A stretch of DNA of 5,469 nucleotides from an uncultured Caryophanales bacterium (GTDB lineage: Bacteria > Bacillota_I > Bacilli_A > RF39 > UBA660). The notes below the pieces were generated by a model. That model did no database searches. It worked only from the letters and a program-made list of their open reading frames with translations, and was not told the DNA's origin. How positions within the stretch are numbered: the stretch's first letter is position 1; each line of letters starts with the position of its first letter. The stretch is taken from assembly GCA_947065955.1 (NCBI GenBank), contig CAMSXY010000086.1, positions 1 to 5,469 on the forward strand, read 5' to 3'. This document shows positions 1 through 5,252 of this stretch, piece after piece. The translations under genes and the position numbers were made by a program.

Positions 1-1
1 A

Positions 2-106
2 AATGGTAATCAAGATGAGATTATAAAATCTATTAATATTGTTAAAAATATTTTATCAAAATCAGGTTGTACAAACTATGAACAACTTTATAAAAAGATT
101 AAATAA
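2..106 (+). CDS. 3' end of an unrecognised protein (partial, start outside the window)
   Basis: An open frame enters from the left edge and closes at TAA 104-106, giving the last 34 residues of a protein: lysine- and isoleucine-rich, probably mostly helical, ending LYKKIK. No family can be named from so short a piece. The frame is open from the edge, and the SD of the next gene follows directly at 109-115, as expected for a real upstream operon member. The 18 bases between this stop and the next start contain only that SD, so the two genes are probably cotranscribed. The frame is judged real by position and spacing, not by homology. Confidence 0.55.
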   Translation, partial: NGNQDEIIKSINIVKNILSKSGCTNYEQLYKKIK

Positions 107-124
107 TGAAAGGGGAATTTTGAA

Positions 125-346
125 TTGGACTATACGATCGATTATCAAAAACATGTAGAAATTATTAACGATATAAAAGAAGAACATGAAAAAGAAATAG
201 AAAAATATATTGATGATCATGAAGAAGATGAACGTCAAATTGAACATCTTGAAAGTTCTATTAAAGAAATTAAAAAGATCGTTTTTGCAGGTGTTACAAG
301 TGATATGAAGATTTCTTCTTTAAAGAGAATGTTACAGAATGTTTGA
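125..346 (+). CDS. Small charged coiled-coil protein, function unknown
   Basis: This encodes 73 residues from a TTG start. The SD AAAGGGG at 109-115 lies 9 nt upstream, and an in-frame stop at 107-109 excludes any longer start. Residues about 8-52 are dominated by Glu, Lys, Asp and His with spaced Ile and Leu, as in an amphipathic helix or coiled coil (for example EIEKYIDDHEEDERQIEHLE). A shorter, less charged tail follows (KIVFAGVTSDMKISSLKRML). There is no signal peptide, membrane segment or catalytic motif. The TGA stop lies inside the ribosome-binding region of the nuclease-ATPase gene, so the two are likely translationally coupled. Small acidic helical proteins are common in phage early operons and often act as adaptors or inhibitors, but nothing here assigns a role. 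The partial gene at 5253 has a similar helix-then-short-tail design. Confidence 0.75.
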   Translation: MDYTIDYQKHVEIINDIKEEHEKEIEKYIDDHEEDERQIEHLESSIKEIKKIVFAGVTSDMKISSLKRMLQNV

Positions 347-348
347 GG
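345..348 (+). promoter_or_regulatory. SD that places the nuclease-ATPase start at ATG 355
   Basis: GAGG at 345-348 lies 6 nt before ATG 355. The in-frame TTG at 343 overlaps this SD and has no good SD of its own at proper distance, so the longer 502-residue reading is unlikely. The SD overlaps the TGA stop (344-346) of the upstream gene, which favours coupled translation. Confidence 0.7.
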
Positions 349-354
349 ATTGCA

Positions 355-1851
355 ATGAAAGAAGAATTAATTGAAAAGTTATCAGTATTTAAAGATTTCA
401 AATTTTTTGAAGAAGATCATCATTATGAATTTAAAGGAAAAAGAGTTGGAATATCAGTTACTAGATTAATCGAAGAATATTGCAATGAATTTGATAGTCA
501 GAATATCGCTGGTATGGTCACAGAAAAGAATTACAAAGAACAACAAAATATTTTGAATAATCCATTTAGCGATTATGAAGAAATTAAGTACGCAAAACAA
601 TTAAAAACACAAGTTACAGAAATTTTAAAAGAATGGGATTATAAAAATAAATTTGCTTGTTCAAAAGGTCATAATGGGCATAATTTCGCACAAAGTCTTT
701 GGAGTAGAGAAAAATATATTGAAGAAGCTTTTGACGATTCTGAAGCATACATACATGCATTAGAAAAGATAAAAGGACAAGCTAGACAATTTTATGAAGA
801 TTATAAAGATACTTTAGAACATTTAGTGGATGAATTTGTAATTGGTAGTGAAGAATTTGATCTAGCGAGTGCTATCGATCATTTACTTATTAATAAGTTA
901 ACTAGAGGACTTGTATTGCTTGATTATAAAACAAATTCAATTTTAAAAGGTTATAACGACGAAGGAAAGAACAAGCGATATATAAAACCAATGAAAGTGC
1001 CACTTCAAAATATCGATGATATAACAATTGAACATTACTATATTCAATTATCGATTTATAAGTACTTACTAGAAAAATACGCAAATGTAGAAGTAGAAGA
1101 GATGTTTATTGTTTATTTTAGTGAAAACATCGACAACTACGAAATTATTGAAGTACCTTATTTAAAAAAAGAAGTAGAACTAATTTTAGAAAACAGGAGA
1201 GTGAAAAATATGAATAGTGTACCAATTTTATTAATTGGAAAAAGTGGCTCAGGTAAATCCACTAGTTTAAGAAATTTTACTAAAGATGAGGTTGCTGTAA
1301 TTAACGTTTTAGGTAAACCATTACCATTTAAAAGTGATATTAAAGCACCAAAAATTGATGATTATGCAAACATCATAAATCAAATTAAATTGACAAAGAA
1401 AAATGTAATTGTTATTGATGATGCCAATTACTTGATTACAAACGAATTTATCGAAAAAACAAGTATTAAAGGATATGACAAATACAATGAAATGGCAAAA
1501 GGTTTCTTTGATTTAATTAATGCTATTAAAAATATTGATGGAGGAAAGACAGTTTATTTAATAATGCACGAGGATACTGATGACGATGGAAATATCAAAC
1601 CTAAAACAATTGGAAAATTATTAGATGATAAAGTTAACATTCAAGGTATGTTCACGGTTTGCATTCGTTCTGTATTTGAAAATGGACAGTATATTTTTAA
1701 ATTAAAAACAAATGGACAGGATTGTGTTAAAACACCTTTTGGAATGTTCAATCAAGATTCAATAGAAAATGATTTAAAAGCCTTTGATAAGGTTGTTAGG
1801 GAATATTACGAATTAGATAAAGTTGAAAATAAAGAAAGTGAGGAAAAATAA
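355..1851 (+). CDS. RecB-type PD-(D/E)XK nuclease fused to a P-loop ATPase
   Basis: This encodes 498 residues and appears to be two proteins joined in frame. The N-terminal part (about 1-280) has the RecB/Cas4-like nuclease signature: a His-containing motif near H106/H109 (GHNGHNFAQ), E160, metal-binding D175 in ASAIDHLL, the D190-Y-K192-T motif, and Q231-x3-Y235 in YIQLSIYKYLL. All core catalytic positions appear intact. The C-terminal part (286-498) starts at an internal Met and carries Walker A G295KSGSGKS302, Walker B VIVIDD (351-356) and a polar strand YLIMHED (401-407). It resembles the roughly 210-residue ATP-binding proteins of Bacillota phages, possibly related to AAA_24/Sak4-type recombinases (inference). 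The expected activity is Mg2+-dependent end resection coupled to an ATP-dependent DNA-handling protein. The product is cytoplasmic with no membrane segments. The SSB-like gene follows 1 nt after the stop. The nuclease and P-loop calls are firm; the recombination role is inferred from context. Confidence 0.88.
   Translation: MKEELIEKLSVFKDFKFFEEDHHYEFKGKRVGISVTRLIEEYCNEFDSQNIAGMVTEKNYKEQQNILNNPFSDYEEIKYAKQLKTQVTEILKEWDYKNKFACSKGHNGHNFAQSLWSREKYIEEAFDDSEAYIHALEKIKGQARQFYEDYKDTLEHLVDEFVIGSEEFDLASAIDHLLINKLTRGLVLLDYKTNSILKGYNDEGKNKRYIKPMKVPLQNIDDITIEHYYIQLSIYKYLLEKYANVEVEEMFIVYFSENIDNYEIIEVPYLKKEVELILENRRVKNMNSVPILLIGKSGSGKSTSLRNFTKDEVAVINVLGKPLPFKSDIKAPKIDDYANIINQIKLTKKNVIVIDDANYLITNEFIEKTSIKGYDKYNEMAKGFFDLINAIKNIDGGKTVYLIMHEDTDDDGNIKPKTIGKLLDDKVNIQGMFTVCIRSVFENGQYIFKLKTNGQDCVKTPFGMFNQDSIENDLKAFDKVVREYYELDKVENKESEEK
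1195..1212 (+). promoter_or_regulatory. Internal ribosome-binding site and ATG start for the ATPase half
   Basis: AGGAG at 1195-1199 sits 10 nt before ATG 1210, exactly where the nuclease part ends and the ATPase part begins. ATG 1210 is in frame with the upstream nuclease (codon 286). Initiation here would give a free 213-residue ATPase, about the length of its stand-alone relatives. A +1-frame TGA at 1202-1204 also lies between SD and ATG and could be the relic of an older nuclease stop. Confidence 0.6.
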
Positions 1852-1852
1852 T

Positions 1853-2467
1853 ATGTTAAAAAAGCCACAAAATTATGATGAAATAGTAATCAACGAAGAT
1901 TACGAAAAATTGGAACTAGGAGGTCATAAAGGAATTATAAAAAATGTTTATGAGTATACAAACGATAAGACAGGAAACGTTAGTTTGAAGGTAGAGGTGG
2001 ATACCTCTTCTGATGATAAACAACCTAGTTATTTTCAACAACAATATGATAATAATGTATCAACTGATAGAAAATGGCCAACAGGAGCAATTAAATATGT
2101 CAGTTTAAAAGAAGAAGAAAATTGTGTAAAAATGCTTAAAATTTTTATAACAGCCGTTGAAAACTCAAACAACGGATTCAGTTATGACTGGAACAAAGAT
2201 GAAAGCCAATTGATTGGAAAAAAAGTTGGTCTTGTATTCGGATTAGAAGAGTATCAAGATAGTGAAGGAAAAATAAAAACTGCCACAAAATTAAATCAAT
2301 TTAGAAGCATTGATAAGATAGTAAACGTTTCAATACCAAGAGTAAAAATGTTGAATGGATCTACGATGGATTTTGATGACTACGAAGAATACAAAAATGA
2401 TAATTCTACAACAGTTTTGACTGGTGATAAAATGGACAAGTTTATTGATGATAATTTGTTAGATTAG
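1853..2467 (+). CDS. Probable phage single-stranded DNA-binding protein
   Basis: This encodes 204 residues. ATG 1853 is preceded by GAGG at 1840-1843 with 9 nt spacing; the in-frame TTG at 1823 lies upstream of that SD and is rejected. The body resembles a family of phage proteins next to recombination ATPases and replication initiators, often labelled hypothetical or DUF669-like. Conserved-looking landmarks are the N-terminal NYDEI, LGGHKGII (21-29), the aromatic SYFQQQYDNN (59-68), KWPTGAI (74-80) and the strand-rich IGKKVGLVFGLEEY (121-134). The beta-rich core fits an OB-like fold but this is not proven. The last 30 or so residues are acidic and end FIDDNLLD, recalling the acidic, hydrophobic-tipped tail by which bacterial SSB proteins recruit partners. 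The gene starts 1 nt after the nuclease-ATPase stop and precedes the replication initiator, consistent with a strand-coating role. The exact family name is uncertain. Confidence 0.65.
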   Translation: MLKKPQNYDEIVINEDYEKLELGGHKGIIKNVYEYTNDKTGNVSLKVEVDTSSDDKQPSYFQQQYDNNVSTDRKWPTGAIKYVSLKEEENCVKMLKIFITAVENSNNGFSYDWNKDESQLIGKKVGLVFGLEEYQDSEGKIKTATKLNQFRSIDKIVNVSIPRVKMLNGSTMDFDDYEEYKNDNSTTVLTGDKMDKFIDDNLLD

Positions 2468-2478
2468 AAGGTGATTTT

Positions 2479-3225
2479 GTGGCTAAATATAGAACAGTCC
2501 ATACATCTTTTTGGGATGATACAAAAGTTATAGATGAATTCACATCCGATGACAAATATTTATTTTTATATATATTAACAAATCAAAAAGCAAATCAAAT
2601 TGGATGTTATGAGCTACCAATTTCACAAATTATGAGAGATACACGATTAAGTAAATCAAAAATTGAAAAAATTTTTCAAAAATTTGAGGAAAAATTGCAA
2701 GTTATTGTTTATGATTACGAAACAAAAGAGGTTTTTATAAAAAATTGGCATAAATATAATTGGTTAAATTCTGTTTTAACAAAAAAATGTATCGAAAAAG
2801 AATATGAAATGATAAAATCTGATTATTTAAAGGAGCTTATAAGCCCCTTATATGGGGCATACGTAAAAAAACAAGCCCCTACCAAGGAAGAAAAAGAAAA
2901 AGAAAAAGAAGAAGAAAATAAAAAGAAAAAGAATGAGGGAAAAGAAAAAGAAGAAGAAAATACAGAAGCCCCTTCTTCCTTCCCTCCCACACTCTCTGAA
3001 ATTATTTCTTATGCTTCTAACGAAATGAAATTAGATAATCAAGATTATTGTGAAAAATTTTATAACCACTATTCTGGAATAGGCTGGGTCAATGGAACAG
3101 GACAAGAGATTATTGATTGGAAATCTGTGTTTAAGAATTGGATTAAAAAAGATAAAAAAGAAAAAGCAGATCAAGAAGAGACTATTCCTCAAGTAGGAAG
3201 TACGAAAGGGTTACAGGAATTGTAA
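2479..3225 (+). CDS. Replisome organizer / DnaD-like phage replication initiation protein
   Basis: This encodes 248 residues from GTG 2479, with AAGGTGA at 2468-2474 just upstream. The N-terminal part (about 1-95) reads like the winged-helix domain of phage replisome organizers: HTSFWDD (8-14), DDKYLFLYILTN (24-35), IGCYELP (41-47), then a recognition-helix-like MRDTRLSKSKIEKIF. Residues about 121-170 form a low-complexity Lys/Glu linker followed by a Pro/Ser stretch. The C-terminal part (about 171-225) has the short helical module FYNHYSGIGWVNG...DWKSVFKNWIKKD, common at the end of such initiators. The known role of the family is to bind the phage origin and recruit the helicase or its loader. 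The helicase gene overlaps its stop by one base, which supports the call. The linker DNA carries repeats and a purine tract that may be the origin. Exact Pfam membership is not certain. Confidence 0.8.
   Translation: MAKYRTVHTSFWDDTKVIDEFTSDDKYLFLYILTNQKANQIGCYELPISQIMRDTRLSKSKIEKIFQKFEEKLQVIVYDYETKEVFIKNWHKYNWLNSVLTKKCIEKEYEMIKSDYLKELISPLYGAYVKKQAPTKEEKEKEKEEENKKKKNEGKEKEEENTEAPSSFPPTLSEIISYASNEMKLDNQDYCEKFYNHYSGIGWVNGTGQEIIDWKSVFKNWIKKDKKEKADQEETIPQVGSTKGLQEL
2831..2848. repeat. 18-bp imperfect palindrome overlapping repeat copy 1
   Basis: The core GCTTATAAGC at 2835-2844 is a perfect 10-bp palindrome. It extends outward to AGG/CCT arms with one mismatch (A2834 against C2845). The right arm is part of the first AAGCCCCT copy. 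A second dyad, GCCCC (2844-2847 with preceding G2843) against GGGGC (2854-2858), lies immediately beside it. These could be initiator-binding dyads. Confidence 0.6.
2841..2973 (+). repeat. Three direct AAGCCCCT repeats (iteron-like)
   Basis: The copies lie at 2841-2848, 2873-2880 and 2966-2973; copies 1 and 3 extend to AAGCCCCTT. Start-to-start distances are 32 and 93 bases. The encoded peptides differ: I-S-P-L for copy 1, Q-A-P-T for copy 2 and E-A-P-S for copy 3, with copy 1 in a different codon phase. An 8-mer with five G/C bases repeated three times within 135 bases stands out against the surrounding DNA. Confidence 0.6.
2884..2988 (+). other. Purine-rich tract followed by a pyrimidine run
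   Basis: Positions 2884-2960 are A or G on the + strand except T at 2919 and 2934, and mostly A. Positions 2969-2988 are then an unbroken run of 20 pyrimidines. The purine part encodes the Lys/Glu linker and the pyrimidine part the Pro-Ser-Ser-Phe-Pro-Pro segment of the organizer. Such strong strand asymmetry marks unwinding elements next to iterons in some phage origins, but it may just reflect low-complexity coding. Confidence 0.6.
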
Positions 3226-4460
3226 TGCAAATAATAAATGAGCAGAATAGATTAGAAATTGAAACAGAATATCTTGCATTGCTAATTAATAAGCCAGATT
3301 TACTTTCTATAGTTCAAATAAAAGAAGATTATTTATTAGATGCGAAAAATAAGATAATATTTCAATGCATAAAAGAATGTTTTGAAGAACATGAATGTTT
3401 AAATGTTATTGAAATTTATAAAAAACATAAAAATTTCGATATCGAATATTTTATTAACTTAGCAGAAAATACATTTTTTTGTAAACAAAGTTGGAAGGCA
3501 CAACTGGAATTAGCAGAACAAAGTATTATCAAATTTTATAAAGAGGATGTTATTAAGAGATTAAATGAACGAAGAGAAAAAGGGCTTTGTGATTATGACG
3601 AATATGTACAGCAAATTAAAAAATTGGATGATATTGTTTTAACTAATAATTCGATTACATTAACTGAAAAAGAAATTGTAGATGGTATTAATGAACAACA
3701 TGCCAAAATTAATTTTAATAATTTTGAAAAGTTAAATCAAACTTTAGAAATGGTACGAGGCGATTTCTTGATTATTGGTGCGACAACTGGTATGGGTAAA
3801 TCAAGTTTTATGTTAAATCTAATGAATGATTTAATGACTGGATTTCAATGTATCTATTTCAATATGGAAATGAGTAAAAGCACAATTTATAAACGTATTG
3901 CTTCGATTAAAACTAATATACCGATTAATGATTTGAATAACCCAAAAAGTGAATATCAAAAAGAATTAATTAGTAAGGCTTTAAAAGAAATTGAAAAAGC
4001 TGGTTTAGTTGTAGAACATAAAGCGAATGATATTAAACAAGTTAAAACAACTTTGATGAAATTAAAGGATAAAGAACGTCACACAATTTTATTTATAGAT
4101 CATTTGGGTTTAACAAGAGCAGACAGTCAAAAAAGTTTATATGAGCAAGCGACAGAAGTAGCAAAAGCCTTAAGACAAATGTGTCTAGAATATGATTGCA
4201 CAGTTATTAGTGCAAGTCAGTTAAATAGGGAAGCTTATAAAGTTGATGATTTAAGCATTTCAATGTTAAAAGATTCTGGAGAATTAGAAAATAGTGCTAG
4301 CAAAGTTATATTACTTCAAAACAAAAGCGAAAAAGAAAATAAAACAAATATTGAAGATATGAGAATTAATATTGTTAAAAATCGTGATGGAAAGATTGGA
4401 TATATAGATATGAAATACGATAAAACAAAACAAATTTTTAAGGAGGGAAAAGATTGGTAA
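3225..4460 (+). CDS. dnaB: DnaB-type replicative DNA helicase
   Basis: This encodes 411 residues, somewhat shorter than typical cellular DnaB (around 450). ATG 3225 overlaps the organizer TAA by one base and has AGGA at 3215-3218, 6 nt upstream. The N-terminal part (about 10-110) resembles the helical DnaB_N domain that contacts primase or loader. The C-terminal RecA-like motor has Walker A ATTGMGKS (186-193), the H1a-type motif FNMEMSK (212-218), Walker B HTILFIDHLG (286-295, D292), motif H3 SASQLNR (329-335) and LKDSGELENSASKVILLQ (348-365). The segment IVKNRDGKIG (383-392) is where DnaB carries its lysine and arginine finger. It should form a hexamer that unwinds the fork 5' to 3' using ATP. 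No helicase loader or primase gene is in this window; the organizer upstream may help load it. All key residues appear intact. The symbol denotes the family, not the host gene. Confidence 0.95.
   Translation: MQIINEQNRLEIETEYLALLINKPDLLSIVQIKEDYLLDAKNKIIFQCIKECFEEHECLNVIEIYKKHKNFDIEYFINLAENTFFCKQSWKAQLELAEQSIIKFYKEDVIKRLNERREKGLCDYDEYVQQIKKLDDIVLTNNSITLTEKEIVDGINEQHAKINFNNFEKLNQTLEMVRGDFLIIGATTGMGKSSFMLNLMNDLMTGFQCIYFNMEMSKSTIYKRIASIKTNIPINDLNNPKSEYQKELISKALKEIEKAGLVVEHKANDIKQVKTTLMKLKDKERHTILFIDHLGLTRADSQKSLYEQATEVAKALRQMCLEYDCTVISASQLNREAYKVDDLSISMLKDSGELENSASKVILLQNKSEKENKTNIEDMRINIVKNRDGKIGYIDMKYDKTKQIFKEGKDW
4441..4456 (+). promoter_or_regulatory. Strong SD fixing a TTG start for the ERCC4 nuclease
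   Basis: AGGAGG at 4441-4446 is followed 8 nt later by TTG 4454-4456, inside the last codons of the helicase gene (stop 4458-4460). The first ATG in this frame lies far into the protein, past the catalytic motif, so TTG 4454 is the only reasonable start. Confidence 0.8.
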
Positions 4461-4921
4461 TCGAATGCGATACTAGGCAGCAAAAACAAAAACATATAAC
4501 AGATTATTTTGATGAAAACGGAATTAAATATATCCGAAATAAACTTTATTGTGGAGATTATAAAAGAGTCGATAGCCCTAAAGTAATTATTGATACGAAA
4601 AAAGATCTAGTTGAAATCTCTGGAAATTTATGTTCTGTTTTAGAACATAATCGCATAAAACGGGAGATCACGAAAGCATGCGATATTGGTTGTGAAAGAT
4701 TTGTATTTTTAATCGCAGATAATAAAATCGAAGATGTTTCACAAGTAGCTAATTGGAAAGTTCCGATTAAAAAAGACGGAAGTTTATATACAAAAGTAAG
4801 ACCAGAAATTTTACAGAAAATAATGGAAACAATGCAAGAAAAATATGGTGTTGAGTTCATATTTTGTAAAAGGAAAAATATGGGGAAAAGAATTGTTGAA
4901 TTGTTAGAAAATAACAAATAA
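4454..4921 (+). CDS. ERCC4/XPF-fold phage nuclease
   Basis: This encodes 155 residues and overlaps the helicase stop by 7 nt. It matches small phage ERCC4-domain proteins along its length: MVIECDTRQ at the N-terminus, a helix leading to GIKYIRNKLYCGDY (23-36), then VIIDTKKDL (44-52), HNRIKREITKA, the strand FVFLIADN, and a C-terminal YGVEFIFCKRKNMGKRIVELL. The putative active site combines D6, D35 in the GDY motif, D47 and K49. XPF/Mus81-type enzymes have an ERKxxxD motif; here the Arg position is Thr (D47-T48-K49), while the acidic and Lys positions are kept. Such enzymes cut branched or flapped DNA, and this one probably resolves replication or recombination intermediates made by the neighbouring proteins. 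It consists of the nuclease domain alone, without a helicase or tandem helix-hairpin-helix domain. The activity assignment is by family. Confidence 0.88.
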   Translation: MVIECDTRQQKQKHITDYFDENGIKYIRNKLYCGDYKRVDSPKVIIDTKKDLVEISGNLCSVLEHNRIKREITKACDIGCERFVFLIADNKIEDVSQVANWKVPIKKDGSLYTKVRPEILQKIMETMQEKYGVEFIFCKRKNMGKRIVELLENNK

Positions 4922-4936
4922 AAAAAATAACAAATA
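4908..4936 (+). repeat. Short direct repeat at the end of the ERCC4 gene
   Basis: The 13-mer AAAATAACAAATA occurs at 4908-4920 and again at 4924-4936. The first copy contains the last codons and most of the stop of the ERCC4 gene. The sequence is low-complexity, so slippage duplication is the simplest explanation. Confidence 0.5.
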
Positions 4937-4947
4937 TTACATTTGCT
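4920..4947 (-). terminator. Weak intrinsic terminator for the - strand gene
   Basis: Read on the - strand, AGCAAAT (4947-4941) pairs with ATTTGTT (4935-4929) across a 5-nt loop, with one G-U pair. Eight U residues follow (4927-4920). The hairpin overlaps the TAG stop (4948-4946). The stem is A+T-rich and so weak, but its position directly behind the gene supports the role. Confidence 0.4.
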
Positions 4948-5185
4948 ATTTATGAGTTTTTAAAGTTTTAGTTAAAACTTTCCCGATTTCGGGATAAAAT
5001 TTGTGTCCATTTTCATCTTGATACTCGTCAACAAGAACACGACGTTTGTTATAAATTAACATTTCGTCATCATATTTTTTACGAAATTTAGAACACTTAG
5101 AATATCCGTCTGGAATTATTCCATCGTAAATAATTACGAATTGAGTTTTAGCTTTTATTACTTTAGAACTTACGAATTTTAACAT
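4946..5185 (-). CDS. Small basic protein, convergent to the operon, unknown function
   Basis: This encodes 79 residues, starting at ATG 5185-5183 and ending at TAG 4948-4946. GAGGTG (5197-5192) lies 6 nt before the start, and a near-consensus promoter lies just upstream. A longer reading from a TTG at 5260 would contain that promoter and overlap the next gene, so it is rejected. The protein is Lys-rich, with a net charge of about +7. It begins with a short strand-like segment (TQFVIIYDGIIPDGY, 14-28), followed by a basic patch (SKFRKKYDD), NKRRVLVDEYQDENGHKFY and a basic tail. There is one Cys (C31), so no zinc-binding pair, and no membrane or signal segment. I do not recognise a family. Its orientation and private promoter suggest expression independent of the replication operon, as in phage moron genes; repressor, anti-defence or host-takeover roles are possible but unsupported. 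Confidence 0.75.
   Translation of the reverse strand: MLKFVSSKVIKAKTQFVIIYDGIIPDGYSKCSKFRKKYDDEMLIYNKRRVLVDEYQDENGHKFYPEIGKVLTKTLKTHK
4962..4994. repeat. Two adjacent inverted repeats in the - strand gene's 3' end
   Basis: AAAGTTTTA (4962-4970) and TAAAACTTT (4973-4981) are a perfect 9-bp inverted repeat with a 2-nt spacer. Directly abutting it, TCCCGA (4981-4986) and TCGGGA (4989-4994) form a 6-bp inverted repeat with a 2-nt spacer. Neither is followed by a proper T tract on either strand, so they are not ordinary terminators. They encode the EIGKVLTKTLK end of the small protein. Confidence 0.55.
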
Positions 5186-5191
5186 ACAACA

Positions 5192-5197
5192 CACCTC
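5192..5197 (-). promoter_or_regulatory. SD of the - strand gene
   Basis: GAGGTG, read from 5197 to 5192 on the - strand, sits 6 nt before the ATG at 5185. It decides the 79-residue start over longer readings. If transcription starts near 5198, as the promoter implies, the leader would be only about 13 nt, with the SD at the very 5' end. Confidence 0.75.
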
Positions 5198-5204
5198 AAA
5201 AGAT

Positions 5205-5233
5205 ATTTTACATTTTAAAAAATTAAGTGTCAA
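5205..5233 (-). promoter_or_regulatory. Near-consensus sigma-A promoter for the - strand gene
   Basis: On the - strand, TTGACA (5233-5228) is a perfect -35 box and TAAAAT (5210-5205) a one-mismatch -10 box, separated by exactly 17 nt. The expected start is around 5198, just ahead of the SD. It lies within the 67-nt gap between two divergent genes. I saw no operator dyad over it. Confidence 0.75.
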
Positions 5234-5252
5234 TAGAAAGCGAGAATTAAAA

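Larger units (their letters stand above)
2831..2973. other. Candidate replication origin inside the organizer gene
   Basis: Within the linker-coding part of the organizer gene are three direct copies of AAGCCCCT (2841-2848, 2873-2880, 2966-2973), one inverted GGGGC core (2854-2858), an imperfect 18-bp palindrome (2831-2848) and an A-rich purine strand (2884-2960). By eye, every GCCCC/GGGGC in this A+T-rich window falls in this interval. Copy 1 is read in a different codon phase from copies 2 and 3, so protein repetition does not explain the repeats. Phage initiators often bind iterons within their own gene, as lambda O does, and an easily melted, strand-asymmetric tract beside them is typical. 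Origin function is inferred. Confidence 0.45.

Noticed and set aside
106..123. Five-codon mini-ORF (ATG at 106 to TGA at 121) overlapping the upstream stop
   Set aside because: It contains the SD of the next gene as its codons and has no SD of its own; likely chance.
62..247. 61-codon - strand frame, very Phe/Ile-rich, resembling a membrane peptide
   Set aside because: It is the reverse reading of the Lys/Glu-rich coiled-coil gene; the hydrophobicity is a complement artefact and there is no SD.
343..354. TTG at 343 as the start of the nuclease-ATPase
   Set aside because: It overlaps the only SD (GAGG 345-348), which is ideally spaced for ATG 355.
902..1084. 60-codon - strand frame inside the nuclease-ATPase gene
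   Set aside because: It lies opposite the catalytic nuclease core and has no initiation signals; it is a shadow frame.
4558..4917. 119-codon open frame on the - strand opposite the ERCC4 gene
   Set aside because: It is antisense to a well-supported gene, has a Phe/Ser/Leu-rich composition typical of reverse-read A+T-rich coding DNA, and has no promoter or SD comparable to the 4946-5185 gene.
5207..5235. Possible + strand promoter (TTTACA, 17 nt, TCAATA) before the gene at 5253
   Set aside because: The -10 box matches the consensus poorly and the SD is weak; not enough to call.
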